Source: Haloplanus aerogenes (GTDB lineage Archaea; Halobacteriota; Halobacteria; Halobacteriales; Haloferacaceae). From it: a stretch of DNA of 64,000 nt. Positions within the stretch are counted from its first letter, which is position 1. Each line of letters begins with the position of its first letter. The stretch spans positions 620,001 through 684,000 of the forward strand of contig NZ_CP034145.1 of assembly GCF_003856835.1 (NCBI RefSeq), given 5' to 3'. Positions 43,270 through 52,074 of this stretch are shown here, one piece after another. The position numbers and the translations under genes were made by a program. Below the pieces are notes generated by a model, which saw only the letters and a program-made list of their open reading frames with translations, ran no database searches and was not told the DNA's origin.

Positions 43270-44697
43270 ATGGCACCCGAGACGGGCTTGTTGAACGCAG
43301 TCACGACGGGCGTCGTCACCGGAAGCATCGTCGCACTCGGTGCCACCGGACTCGCACTGGTGTACGACATCGCGGAGGTTCCGAACTTCGCACACGGCGA
43401 CCTGTTGACGCTGGGGGCGTACACGGCACTGCTCGTCAACAAACCGGACACGGTTCCGCTGTTCAATATCCTCTCGACCGGGCCACAGCAGGTGGGTGTC
43501 GCCGGCGCCGGCGTCCTCTTTACGCTCTCGGCCGCGGGCGTCCTCGGGACCGTCTATCACCTCGGAGGCGTCCCCGCGTTGAAGGGGAGTTGGTGGGGCG
43601 TCGACGTCCCCGACGCGGCGGCGCTCGGCGTCCACGCGGGCATCGCGGCGCTCGTGGGCGCGGGCGTCGTCCTCGGCGCCCCATCCTTCGAGGCGGCGCT
43701 CCTCTTCTCGTTCGTGTTGCTCGGGGCGATCGTCCCATTGCTGGAGTCGCTCGTCTTCCGCAAGTTCCGCGAGAAGGACGTGGAACTCGCCCTGATGCTC
43801 ATCGTCTCGCTGGCGGTGGCGTTCATCGTCCGTTTCGGCATCCAGACCATCTTCGGCGGCGAGATTCGGTTCTACACCGTCGAGACGACGGTTCCCTTCC
43901 TCGGCGGCGAACTCGACGTGACGCTCGCGAAGTTCTTCGACTTCTTCGTCGCGTCCGACGGCCTCACCGTCAGCATCCAGGAGACACGCGGCGGCACCAC
44001 CAACCAGTTGCTCGTGATGGGGTACTCGTGGCTGGAACTCGCCGTCGTCGCCATCGCCGTCGTGGCGGTGGCGTACGGCGCCTACCGCTGGCGCCGGGGA
44101 ACGGCGGGCGTCGTCGGCCCGCGTCTCGCCGCCGCCCTCGGCGGCGTCTGCGTCCTCGCTCTCGGCGGCGCCGTCTTCTGGGGCGGCGCCGGCGGCACAG
44201 TCCCCGACACCTCGATTTACGCGACCCGCATCCGCACTTCGCCGCTCCGGATGGGGATCATCGTCCTCGCGCTCCTCATGATGTCCGGCCTCCACTACCT
44301 CCTGCAGGCGACGACGCTCGGGAAGGCCATGCGCGCCACCAGCGACAATCGCGAGTTGGCGATGGTGCGCGGCATCAACACCCGACGAGTGATGATGACC
44401 GTCTGGATCGTATCCGGCCTGTTCGCCGCCATCGGCGGCGTCATGCTCGGCTTCCTGTTCAGTTCCATCACGATCAACCTCGGCTTCAACCTCCTGCTCG
44501 CCATGTTCGCGGGCGTCATCCTCGGCGGCATCAGCGTCTACGGCGCCATCCTCGGGAGCTACGTCGTCGGCCTCGCGATGGAGGTGGGCATCTTCGCCAT
44601 CCCCGGCCTCAGCGCCACCTACCGCATCCCCGTCGCGTTCGTCGTCCTCCTGGCCGTCCTGCTGATCAAACCCGAAGGCCTCGTGGGGGGGAGCTAG
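43270..44697 (+). CDS. livH: Branched-chain amino-acid-type ABC transporter permease LivH (enlarged)
   Basis: This 475-residue permease is much longer than typical LivH (about 290-310). Conserved parts are the N-terminal GSIVALGATGLALVYDIAEVPNFAHGD and the C-terminal GKAMRATSDNRELAMVRGIN loop, the EAA-like contact to the ATPases. Extra hydrophobic stretches lie at about residues 75-150 and 270-350, adding several helices. The start at ATG 43270 is supported by a TATA box about 29 nt upstream. It is the first gene of livHMGF; livM starts two bases after its stop. Confidence 0.9.
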   Translation: MAPETGLLNAVTTGVVTGSIVALGATGLALVYDIAEVPNFAHGDLLTLGAYTALLVNKPDTVPLFNILSTGPQQVGVAGAGVLFTLSAAGVLGTVYHLGGVPALKGSWWGVDVPDAAALGVHAGIAALVGAGVVLGAPSFEAALLFSFVLLGAIVPLLESLVFRKFREKDVELALMLIVSLAVAFIVRFGIQTIFGGEIRFYTVETTVPFLGGELDVTLAKFFDFFVASDGLTVSIQETRGGTTNQLLVMGYSWLELAVVAIAVVAVAYGAYRWRRGTAGVVGPRLAAALGGVCVLALGGAVFWGGAGGTVPDTSIYATRIRTSPLRMGIIVLALLMMSGLHYLLQATTLGKAMRATSDNRELAMVRGINTRRVMMTVWIVSGLFAAIGGVMLGFLFSSITINLGFNLLLAMFAGVILGGISVYGAILGSYVVGLAMEVGIFAIPGLSATYRIPVAFVVLLAVLLIKPEGLVGGS

Positions 44698-44698
44698 C

Positions 44699-46384
44699 AT
44701 GGCGGCCTCCGACGTCGTCATCTCGTTCATGCTCCTCGTCTCCATCTACGGCATCCTCTCCCTCGGGCTGAACATCAAGTACGGCCACACCGGCCTCCTC
44801 GATTTCGGCCACGTGGGCTTCTACCTCATCGGCGCCTACACCGCGGCGCTGTTCGTCCTCGGCCCCGACGACCCGACCGACTTCACCACCTACGTCGTCG
44901 GCCTCGGCGACGTGCCCGTGATCGGGACGTGGGCCGTCGCCATCCTCGCGGCGACGCTGCTGGCCGGCCTGATCGGCGGCCTCGTCGCCCTCCCGACGAT
45001 CCGGTTACGCGAGGACTACCTCGCCATCACCGTCCTCGGCGTCTCCGTCATCTTCCAGCGGGTCGTCCAGTCTGAGACGTGGCTGGCGAACGGTCCCGAC
45101 GCGCTCCGAGGGTACAGCCCGCCGCTTCAGGGACTGTTCCCGCTGGCGATGGACACGCTCGTCGGCCCGGCGATGTTCGGCCTCATCGTCGCCGTCGTGT
45201 GGGCCATCGCAACGGGCGCCCTCGGACAGTTGCGCGACGGGTCGCGGTGGCCGCTGGACCGCGTCTACGCCCTCACCACCTTCAGCCTGTCGCGCCTCCG
45301 CCGCCGGACTGACGCCCTCGGCTCGCAGTCGAGCGTCGCCGCGGGCGCCGGCGCCGTCGCGGGCGTCGTCGTCGCCGTCGCGCTGGCGGCGTTCGATCCC
45401 CTCCTAGCCGTCGGCGTCCTCGTCTCCCTCTACACCTGGTTCGTCGCGCTGATCGCCGTCGCCCACCGCTACGGCGACCTCGGCCGCCGGGAGTGGGGCG
45501 TCGGCGTCGGTCTCGGGACCGGTCTGCTCGTCGCCCTCCTGCCCCTGCCCGTCCTCGACGCGGTCAGCCTCAAGATCGCGGTGACGCTCGGTCTGCTCGC
45601 CGTTCTCGTCGCCGCGTACTACTACGGCGTCACCCGGGTCGCGTGGATGGCGGACGTGAAACTCACCGTCGTCGCCGTCGGGTCGCTCTGGTTCGTCTCG
45701 CTGTGGTACTTCCTCCTCCCACTCCTCGGCCCCCTCGGCCAGGGCGACGTGTCCGGCGCGCTCAACGTCCTGTTCCAGAACGTCGTCTGGGTCCTCCAGT
45801 TCGGCGGCGACGTGGGCATCGACTACTATGTCGCCGGTATCGGGACGCTGACGACCAAAGTGGACTACTCCCGTTTCCAACTCGCCGGCTTCGTCCTCTT
45901 TCTCGCCGGCCTGTACTACGTCCTCGAACTCACCGTCCAGTCGCCGTTCGGGCGCGTCCTCCGCGCCGTCCGCAACGACGAGACGGTGGTGCAGTCGCTC
46001 GGGAAGGACCCGTTCGTCTACAAGGTCCAGAGCATGGTCATCGGATCGGCGCTCGGCGGGTTCGCTGGCGCGCTCTGGGCCATGTACGCCCAGGGACTCA
46101 CCTTCACCACCTTCGCGCCCCGCGTGACGTTCATCGCCCTGCTGATCATGTTCGTCGGCGGCGCCGGCAACAACAAGGGGATGCTCCTCGGCGCGGGCAT
46201 CTTCTGGGCGTTCCAGCAGGCGACGACGCAACTGGCCGCCTACTTCCCGCCAGCCATCCGCGTCAACATTCAGGCGTTCAGGCTGGTGGTCGTCGGCGTC
46301 CTCTTCCTCCTCGTGCTCTACTACGTGCCCGAGGGCTTGCTGGGAGGGACGACCGGTTCGACGGGCGAGGAGGTGGACGGATGA
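44699..46384 (+). CDS. livM: Branched-chain amino-acid-type ABC transporter permease LivM (enlarged)
   Basis: This 561-residue permease is far longer than typical LivM (about 320-430). The conserved N-terminus SLGLNIKYGHTGLLDFGHVGFY and the C-terminal GRVLRAVRNDETVVQSLGKD contact loop are intact, so the core is functional in appearance. Residues about 155-375 are extra, with five or six additional hydrophobic helices and an Arg-rich loop. livG overlaps the stop by 4 nt (ATGA). Confidence 0.9.
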   Translation: MAASDVVISFMLLVSIYGILSLGLNIKYGHTGLLDFGHVGFYLIGAYTAALFVLGPDDPTDFTTYVVGLGDVPVIGTWAVAILAATLLAGLIGGLVALPTIRLREDYLAITVLGVSVIFQRVVQSETWLANGPDALRGYSPPLQGLFPLAMDTLVGPAMFGLIVAVVWAIATGALGQLRDGSRWPLDRVYALTTFSLSRLRRRTDALGSQSSVAAGAGAVAGVVVAVALAAFDPLLAVGVLVSLYTWFVALIAVAHRYGDLGRREWGVGVGLGTGLLVALLPLPVLDAVSLKIAVTLGLLAVLVAAYYYGVTRVAWMADVKLTVVAVGSLWFVSLWYFLLPLLGPLGQGDVSGALNVLFQNVVWVLQFGGDVGIDYYVAGIGTLTTKVDYSRFQLAGFVLFLAGLYYVLELTVQSPFGRVLRAVRNDETVVQSLGKDPFVYKVQSMVIGSALGGFAGALWAMYAQGLTFTTFAPRVTFIALLIMFVGGAGNNKGMLLGAGIFWAFQQATTQLAAYFPPAIRVNIQAFRLVVVGVLFLLVLYYVPEGLLGGTTGSTGEEVDG

Positions 46385-47352
46385 GCGACCCGATCCTCGA
46401 AGTCGAGGACCTGCGCAAGACCTTCGGCGGCATCGTCGCCGTCGACGGCGCCACCTTCGACATCGAACGCGGGTCGATCACGGGGCTCATCGGCCCGAAC
46501 GGCGCCGGTAAGACGACGACGTTCAACCTCATCAGCGGCTTCTACGAACCCGACGGCGGCACCGTCCGGTACGACGGGCGCAACCTCCAGGAGATCATGC
46601 GCCCCCACCGCGACGAGACGGTCATCTGGGGCGGCGCTAGCGGCATCACCATCGGCGCCCTCGGCGGTATCGTCGGCCTCGGACCGCTCGGCCTGTCCGC
46701 CCTGCCCGCGCTCGGTGCCACCGTCGCCGGCACCGCCGTCGGCGTCGGCGGCTACCTCGCCCAGCAGAAGGCGACCCAGCGCCGCCCCGGCCACACCAAC
46801 AGCCGGCCCTACATGCTCGCCCGCGAGGGCCTCGTCCGAACCTTCCAGCTCACCCGCGAACTCGGCGAGATGACGGCGCTGGAGAACCTGATGCTCGCGC
46901 CGCAGGGGCAGGCCGGCGAGAATCTGGCGAACACGTGGTTCCGCCGCGACGCCGTTCACGAGGAGGAAGGACGGGTGCGCGAACGCGCCGAGGAGATGCT
47001 CGAACTCCTCGAAATCGACCACGTCCGCGACGAACCCGCGGGCAACCTCTCCGGCGGCCAGCGCAAACTTCTCGAACTGGGCCGGGTGTTGATGCTCGAA
47101 CCGCGCGTCATCCTGCTCGACGAACCGGTCGCGGGCGTCAACCCCTCGCTCACTCAGAAACTGATGGAACGCATCGAGACGCTCCGCGACGAGGGGTACA
47201 CGTTCTGCATCGTCGAACACGACATGGAAGTGATCATGGAACTCTCGGATACGATCATCGTGATGAACGAAGGCAAGCGACTGGTCGAAGGACCGCCGGA
47301 AGAGATCAGAAACGACGAGGCCGTCATCGACGCCTACCTGGGGGTGGGGTAG
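46381..47352 (+). CDS. livG: Branched-chain amino-acid-type ABC transporter ATPase LivG with hydrophobic insert
   Basis: This 323-residue ABC ATPase has Walker A GPNGAGKT (38-45), Q-loop Gln156 in VRTFQ, signature LSGGQRK, Walker B VILLDEP and the LivG-specific AGVNPSLTQKLMERI. LivG proteins are usually about 250 residues; here the Q-loop is displaced by an insert of roughly 65 residues (about 72-145), of which 83-126 are Gly/Ala/Leu-rich and could span or touch the membrane. It energises transport with LivF. livF begins right after the stop. Confidence 0.92.
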   Translation: MSDPILEVEDLRKTFGGIVAVDGATFDIERGSITGLIGPNGAGKTTTFNLISGFYEPDGGTVRYDGRNLQEIMRPHRDETVIWGGASGITIGALGGIVGLGPLGLSALPALGATVAGTAVGVGGYLAQQKATQRRPGHTNSRPYMLAREGLVRTFQLTRELGEMTALENLMLAPQGQAGENLANTWFRRDAVHEEEGRVRERAEEMLELLEIDHVRDEPAGNLSGGQRKLLELGRVLMLEPRVILLDEPVAGVNPSLTQKLMERIETLRDEGYTFCIVEHDMEVIMELSDTIIVMNEGKRLVEGPPEEIRNDEAVIDAYLGVG

Positions 47353-48060
47353 ATGGCGCTACTCGAAGCCCGCGACGTGGTGTCCGGGTACGGCGACGCG
47401 GAGATCCTCCACGGCGTCGACCTCGACGTGGAGGGGCGGGAGATCGTCACGATCATCGGCCCGAACGGCGCCGGCAAGTCGACGATGATGAAGGCCATCT
47501 ACGGCCTCATCGACTGCTGGGCGGGGTCGGTCACCTTCGACGGCGACGACATCACCGACCTCCGGGCCGACAGGGTGACCGAGCGCGGCATGTGTTACGT
47601 CCCCCAGCGCGAGAACGTCTTTCCGACCCTCACCGTCCGCGAGAATCTGGAGATGGGGGCGTACATCAAAACGGAGGTGACCGAGACCGACTTCCAGGAC
47701 GTGTGGGAGCGGTTCCCCATTCTGGAGGAGCGCCAGAACCAGCGCGCGAGTTCCATGTCCGGCGGCCAACAGCAGATGCTCGCGCTCTCCTCGGCGCTGA
47801 TGATCGACCCCGACCTCCTCCTCGTGGACGAACCCTCGGCCGGCCTCGCCCCGGACCTCGTCGACGACATGTTCGACCGCCTCGTCGAGATCCGCGACGA
47901 GACGGACACGGCCATCCTGATGGTCGAACAGAACGCTCGCAAGGCGCTCTCGGTCTCGGATCGGGGCTACGTCCTCGACATGGGCGAGAACAAGTTCGAG
48001 GGCTCCGGCGAGGAGTTGCTGGAGAGCGAGGAAGTGGCCGAACTGTATCTCGGTGGGTAG
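47353..48060 (+). CDS. livF: Branched-chain amino-acid-type ABC transporter ATPase LivF
   Basis: This 235-residue ABC ATPase has Walker A GPNGAGKS, YVPQRENVFPTLTVREN for the Q-loop, signature MSGGQQQMLAL, Walker B LLLVDEPSAGLAPDL and the H-loop replaced by Gln (MVEQNARKAL), all usual for LivF. The length is normal, unlike the other components. The start codon follows the livG stop without a gap. Confidence 0.94.
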   Translation: MALLEARDVVSGYGDAEILHGVDLDVEGREIVTIIGPNGAGKSTMMKAIYGLIDCWAGSVTFDGDDITDLRADRVTERGMCYVPQRENVFPTLTVRENLEMGAYIKTEVTETDFQDVWERFPILEERQNQRASSMSGGQQQMLALSSALMIDPDLLLVDEPSAGLAPDLVDDMFDRLVEIRDETDTAILMVEQNARKALSVSDRGYVLDMGENKFEGSGEELLESEEVAELYLGG

Positions 48061-48179
48061 CGCCCCCGTTTCGATTCTGAAACTGTTGCAGTCGGCGACG
48101 GGATCGCCACGTCGACGCCATTCCTACGATGTGATAATTGGCTACGGATTTGTTCACCCTGTACTGCATCCGATCAGCT

Positions 48180-49844
48180 ATGGACCGGATTCCCGACCTG
48201 TATCGACGTGCCCTCTGGGGGTCGATGGAGCGTCTCGGCGTCACCGAGTCGATCGAGCGCAAGATCGTCGCCGCGGTGACGATCCAGTTCGGCGTCGCGG
48301 CCTTCCTCGCCGTCGTCCCGTTCGTCCTGACGGGGATAGTCAGGGCTGCCGTGACCGTGACACTTCTCGGCGGCGCTGCCGTCGCCCTCGGCAACACGCT
48401 GCTGATCGCGCGGCGCGACTTCGTCGGTCCCATCCGGGATCTGGAGGATGCCGCGACGACCATCGCCGCCGGCGAACTCGACGCGGCCGAGGTAACGACC
48501 CACGATCAGCACGACGAGATCGGCAGCCTCGTCCGTGCGTTCGACGGTATGCGCACGTCACTGGAGACGATTTCGGCGCAGGCCGACGCCCTCGCCAACG
48601 CGGAGTTCGACGCCGCCATCCTCGACGAGGACGTGCCGGGCTCGTTCGGTGACGACCTCGACCGGATGACCGACAACCTCCGTCAGAACACCCGCGAACT
48701 GGAGGCGCTGACCGAACACCTCGAACGGACCGCCGACGAGTACGGCGAAGTCATGGCCGCCGCGGCCGACAACGACCTCTCGGTACGGATGGAGCCCGAC
48801 CCCGAGAGCGAGGCCATGGCCGCCATCGCTCGCTCGTTCAACCGGATGCTCGACGATCTGGAGGAGACGGTCGCGGAGGTGTACGCCTTCGCGGACACCG
48901 TCTCGGATCGCACCGTCGACACCTCCGCCAATCTCGACGAGGTGGCGCAGGCGAGCGAGGAGATCAGCGACGCCACCGGCGACATCGCCGTCGACGCCGA
49001 AAAGCAGCGCGACCAACTCCAGCGGATCGTGAGCGAGATGAGCGACCTCTCGGCCACCATCGAGGAGATTGCGGCCTCGGCCGACAGCGTCGCGGAGGTG
49101 GCGACCAGTACGGCCGAAAAGGGCGACGAGGGCCAGCAGGCCGCCGTCGACGCCCTCGACAAGATGGACGCCATCGAGACGCGGGCGACCGAGACGATGA
49201 CCCAGCTCCGCGAACTCGACGACCGGATGGACCGCATGGGCGACATCGTCGCCACCATCTCCGACATCGCGGAGCGGACGAACCTCCTCGCGCTCAACGC
49301 CTCCATCGAGGCCGCACACTCGGGCGACGACGCCGATGGCTTCGCCGTCGTCGCGGACGAGGTGAAGTCGCTGGCCGAGGAGGCACAGGCCGAAGCGACG
49401 GACGTACAGGAGATCATCGACGGCGTGCAGAGCCAGACGACCGCCGCCGTCGAGGAGATGCGCCGGACGACCGACGAAGTCGCCGACGCCGTCGAGACGG
49501 TCGAGGCCGCCATCGACTCGCTCGACCAGATCGCGGAACTCGCCCACGAGACCGACGAGGGGATGCGAGAGATCACCGACGCGACCGACCAGCAGGCCGC
49601 CTCGACCGAGGAGACCGTCTCCATGATCGAGGGGATCGAGGCGACGAGCGAGGAGACAGCCACCGGCGCCACGGCCGTCGCCGACGCCGCCCGCGACCAG
49701 ACCGAGTCGCTCGACGACGTGGCGACGCGCGTCGACGAGTTGGCCGAGCAGGCCGATACGCTGCTGGGGCTGTTGGAGGCGTTCGACCTGTCGGCGCGAG
49801 ACGGCACGGCCGCTCCGTCCTCGGCGGCTGCTGGAGCGGACTGA
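48180..49844 (+). CDS. Methyl-accepting chemotaxis-type transducer without extracellular domain
   Basis: This transducer of about 554 residues has two adjacent transmembrane helices (about 30-75) with almost no loop between them, then HAMP-like segments (about 76-130 and 190-240) and the coiled-coil signalling domain with the tip [20 protein letters not shown] (near residue 360). It should control CheA. The lack of an external sensor suggests it senses membrane state or a partner protein. It lies 119 nt after livF; ATG 48180 is chosen over an open extension of 14 codons. Confidence 0.9.
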   Translation: MDRIPDLYRRALWGSMERLGVTESIERKIVAAVTIQFGVAAFLAVVPFVLTGIVRAAVTVTLLGGAAVALGNTLLIARRDFVGPIRDLEDAATTIAAGELDAAEVTTHDQHDEIGSLVRAFDGMRTSLETISAQADALANAEFDAAILDEDVPGSFGDDLDRMTDNLRQNTRELEALTEHLERTADEYGEVMAAAADNDLSVRMEPDPESEAMAAIARSFNRMLDDLEETVAEVYAFADTVSDRTVDTSANLDEVAQASEEISDATGDIAVDAEKQRDQLQRIVSEMSDLSATIEEIAASADSVAEVATSTAEKGDEGQQAAVDALDKMDAIETRATETMTQLRELDDRMDRMGDIVATISDIAERTNLLALNASIEAAHSGDDADGFAVVADEVKSLAEEAQAEATDVQEIIDGVQSQTTAAVEEMRRTTDEVADAVETVEAAIDSLDQIAELAHETDEGMREITDATDQQAASTEETVSMIEGIEATSEETATGATAVADAARDQTESLDDVATRVDELAEQADTLLGLLEAFDLSARDGTAAPSSAAAGAD

Positions 49845-49915
49845 GGACGACGGCCTTCTTCCCGTCGGGCCAGCGTCGCCCTCGAATTTTTCCGATGGCG
49901 GTCGACACGTGGCCC

Positions 49916-51502
49916 ATGGATCTCGTGTCGATCCGTCGAGTCCTCGACTCGCCGGCGCCGCTCCTCGGTGGATCGGCGCTCGTCGACCTCGTCGTTCGGC
50001 TCCCCGAGGACGTTCTCGCCCCGCTCGTCTCCGTCACCGGCGGCTTCCTCGGCTCTCCCGCCGTCGGATTCGTCACGACGTGGGTCATGTTCGCCGTCGC
50101 GCTCTACACCTTCTGTCATCTCGCCTACGACCACGTCGACGTCCTCCCGGCCGACGCCGTCGGATTCCGAACCGTCTTCACCGCGTGTGCCGTCGCCCTC
50201 GCCGTCGGCATTCTGCGTGTCGATCGCTTCGTCGTCCTGTTTCTCCTCTTTCTGCCGGGGCTGTTTCTCTCCGGCGGCGCCCTTCTCGGCTATCTCGTCC
50301 GGTATCACGAGTGGGACGTGACCGACGACGCTGGGCGAGGGGTTTCCCTGATTCAGTTCGTCACGCCCCACGCCGACGACACCGCGTCGGAACTCGCGAC
50401 CGACCTCGCGTACGACGGCTGGCTCGGCCGTCTCGCCGCCACCTGCTACGTCCTCGCGCTGACGGCGATACTCGGCCTCCCGATCCTCTTTGCGGCGTTC
50501 GCGACACACGTGCTGCTCTACGCCTTCCCGATTCCCGACCTCCTCTTTCTGGGCTGGGCGAGCGCCGTTCGGGTCCTGCCCCGACTCGACATCGGCCCGA
50601 ACCGCCCCCGCGTGTTACGGCTGGAGTTCGCCTTCGACCGGTTTCTCATCGACACGATCGAGCACGCGACCCGGTGTATTCAGGGGATGATCGTCACCGG
50701 GTTCGTCTTCTTCGGACTGCTGTTTGCGGCGGGCTATCTCTTCGTCGCGGTCACGGCCATCGGACCGGTCGCCGTCGAGATGGTCGGCTTCGTCGTCGGT
50801 ATCGAGGGTACCCTCCTGCTCTGGGCGTGGGGCGGCGCGCTACTCACGACGACGTTCGCGGGCTGTCACGGCCTCTGGGTCTGGATTCGTGAACTCCGTC
50901 GCCTCCCGCAGTTCCTCGACATCTGGGAGGGGCGCACGCTCGCGGCCGACGACCGAACCCCCTCGCGAGTGACCGGGTTCGTCGCCGTCTCGCTCGTCTG
51001 CTGGCTGTCGACGGCCGCGTTCGTCGTCGACGGGGTGCTCGGATATCGCCAGTACGCCGTCCTGTGGCCCGCGCTCGTCCTCGTGGGCATCTGGACGATT
51101 CACCACACGGTCCGACGGTCCGCTCAACCCGTCACGGTCGAACACGGCTGGATCACCGCCGGACTCGTCGTGCAGCCCGTGGCGTTCGTCGCCGGCACCA
51201 GCGCGGGCAGCGTCGCCGCCGCGCTGTCCGACCCCGACGCACTGCTGTCGGTGTTGACGCCCCCGATTGCGGTCGCTATCCTCCTCCTGATCGTGGCGGC
51301 CATCCCCGTCGTCACCCGTTACGACGACGCCGGCGACGGCACACGCTACGGGATCGTCGGTCTGCTGTTCGTCCTCGGGTGTCTCGCTGCGGGGGGATCG
51401 ACCGTCGTTCCGCCACCCTACCGATTCGCGGCGCTGGTCCTTTGGGCGATGGGCTGGGGATTCGCCGTCTTCCTCGGTGCCGTCCGCTACTTCGACCTCT
51501 AA
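49916..51502 (+). CDS. Multi-pass membrane protein of unknown function
   Basis: This protein of about 528 residues has roughly 12 hydrophobic helices and short loops; I recognise no family. A conserved-looking cytoplasmic segment HDWTD-type motif is absent, and no catalytic pattern stands out apart from a few Asp/Arg in loops (RYHEWDVTDDAGRG, FDRFLIDTIEHATR). The gaattttt box (49885-49892) is centred about 28 nt before ATG 49916, favouring this start over ATG 49895. It lies upstream of a small membrane protein and a secretion ATPase on the same strand. Confidence 0.6.
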   Translation: MDLVSIRRVLDSPAPLLGGSALVDLVVRLPEDVLAPLVSVTGGFLGSPAVGFVTTWVMFAVALYTFCHLAYDHVDVLPADAVGFRTVFTACAVALAVGILRVDRFVVLFLLFLPGLFLSGGALLGYLVRYHEWDVTDDAGRGVSLIQFVTPHADDTASELATDLAYDGWLGRLAATCYVLALTAILGLPILFAAFATHVLLYAFPIPDLLFLGWASAVRVLPRLDIGPNRPRVLRLEFAFDRFLIDTIEHATRCIQGMIVTGFVFFGLLFAAGYLFVAVTAIGPVAVEMVGFVVGIEGTLLLWAWGGALLTTTFAGCHGLWVWIRELRRLPQFLDIWEGRTLAADDRTPSRVTGFVAVSLVCWLSTAAFVVDGVLGYRQYAVLWPALVLVGIWTIHHTVRRSAQPVTVEHGWITAGLVVQPVAFVAGTSAGSVAAALSDPDALLSVLTPPIAVAILLLIVAAIPVVTRYDDAGDGTRYGIVGLLFVLGCLAAGGSTVVPPPYRFAALVLWAMGWGFAVFLGAVRYFDL

Positions 51503-51543
51503 CCGTGCAATACCTTTTCGTACCGACGGACGAAGGGCTACCC

Positions 51544-52002
51544 GTGACCGACGACGGCCCTACCGTCTCCGGCGTCTTGCTCCCGGCCGACCGCGCCGTG
51601 TCGCTCCGGGTCGTCGTCTTCGTGATCGCGCTCGCCCTCCTCGCGTTCGTGACGCAGGGGTTCGTCTGGTTCTCCGCGACGCTCCTCGACGGGTTGGGAC
51701 CCTCCGGCGAGGGGATCGCCCTCTTCCTGTGCGGCGTCGCCGTCGTCGCCGCGGCGCTCAACGGCTACGCGAACGACGACCTGCTAGTGAGCGTCCTCGT
51801 CTCGGCGGCCCCGCTCGTCGGCTTCGCCGCGTTCACCCTCGCCGTCGCGGCGCTCGGCACCGTCTCGGGGCCGGGAAGCGCCACCCGAACCGCGCTGATA
51901 CGGGGTGGTCTCACCCTCCCCCTCGGATCGCTTCTCGGCCTCCTCGGCGTCTGGCTCGGTCGCCGGTCCGGCGGCGGCCGCGAACCGCCGATGCCGGACT
52001 GA
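51544..52002 (+). CDS. Small multi-pass membrane protein of unknown function
   Basis: This protein of about 152 residues has four transmembrane helices (from RVVVFVIALALLAFVTQGF to LGSLLGLLGVWLG) and a polar C-terminus. No family is recognised. A TACCTTTT box (51511-51518) lies about 30 nt before the GTG at 51544, supporting this start; a GTG at 51505 would overlap the promoter. The gene sits between two larger genes on the same strand, with 72 nt to the secretion ATPase. Confidence 0.55.
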   Translation: MTDDGPTVSGVLLPADRAVSLRVVVFVIALALLAFVTQGFVWFSATLLDGLGPSGEGIALFLCGVAVVAAALNGYANDDLLVSVLVSAAPLVGFAAFTLAVAALGTVSGPGSATRTALIRGGLTLPLGSLLGLLGVWLGRRSGGGREPPMPD

Positions 52003-52016
52003 GTCGCCCCCGGATA

Positions 52017-52029
52017 TTATCACTGATAA
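52017..52029. promoter_or_regulatory. TTATCA-C-TGATAA palindrome upstream of secretion ATPase
   Basis: A perfect 6+6 palindrome with a 1-nt centre lies 46 nt before ATG 52075. It may be an operator or part of the promoter. A further 6-bp stem (CCTCCC/GGGAGG, 52051-52064) follows. Function is inferred only from position. Confidence 0.3.
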
Positions 52030-52074
52030 CGAGCCACCAAGGGCTATGTTCCTCCCCCGGGAGGCGTGGCACGA

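Noticed and set aside
48068-48100. Resemblance of the livF downstream sequence to the 14811 element
   Set aside because: A short stretch is similar (ctgaaactgttgcagtcgg), but no inverted partner was found, so it is not scored as a second copy.
43148-52029. Possible shared operator (TATCA-ATG-TGATA at 43148 and TTATCA-C-TGATAA at 52017)
   Set aside because: Half-sites are similar, but the spacing differs by two bases, so one regulator is unlikely to bind both in the same way.
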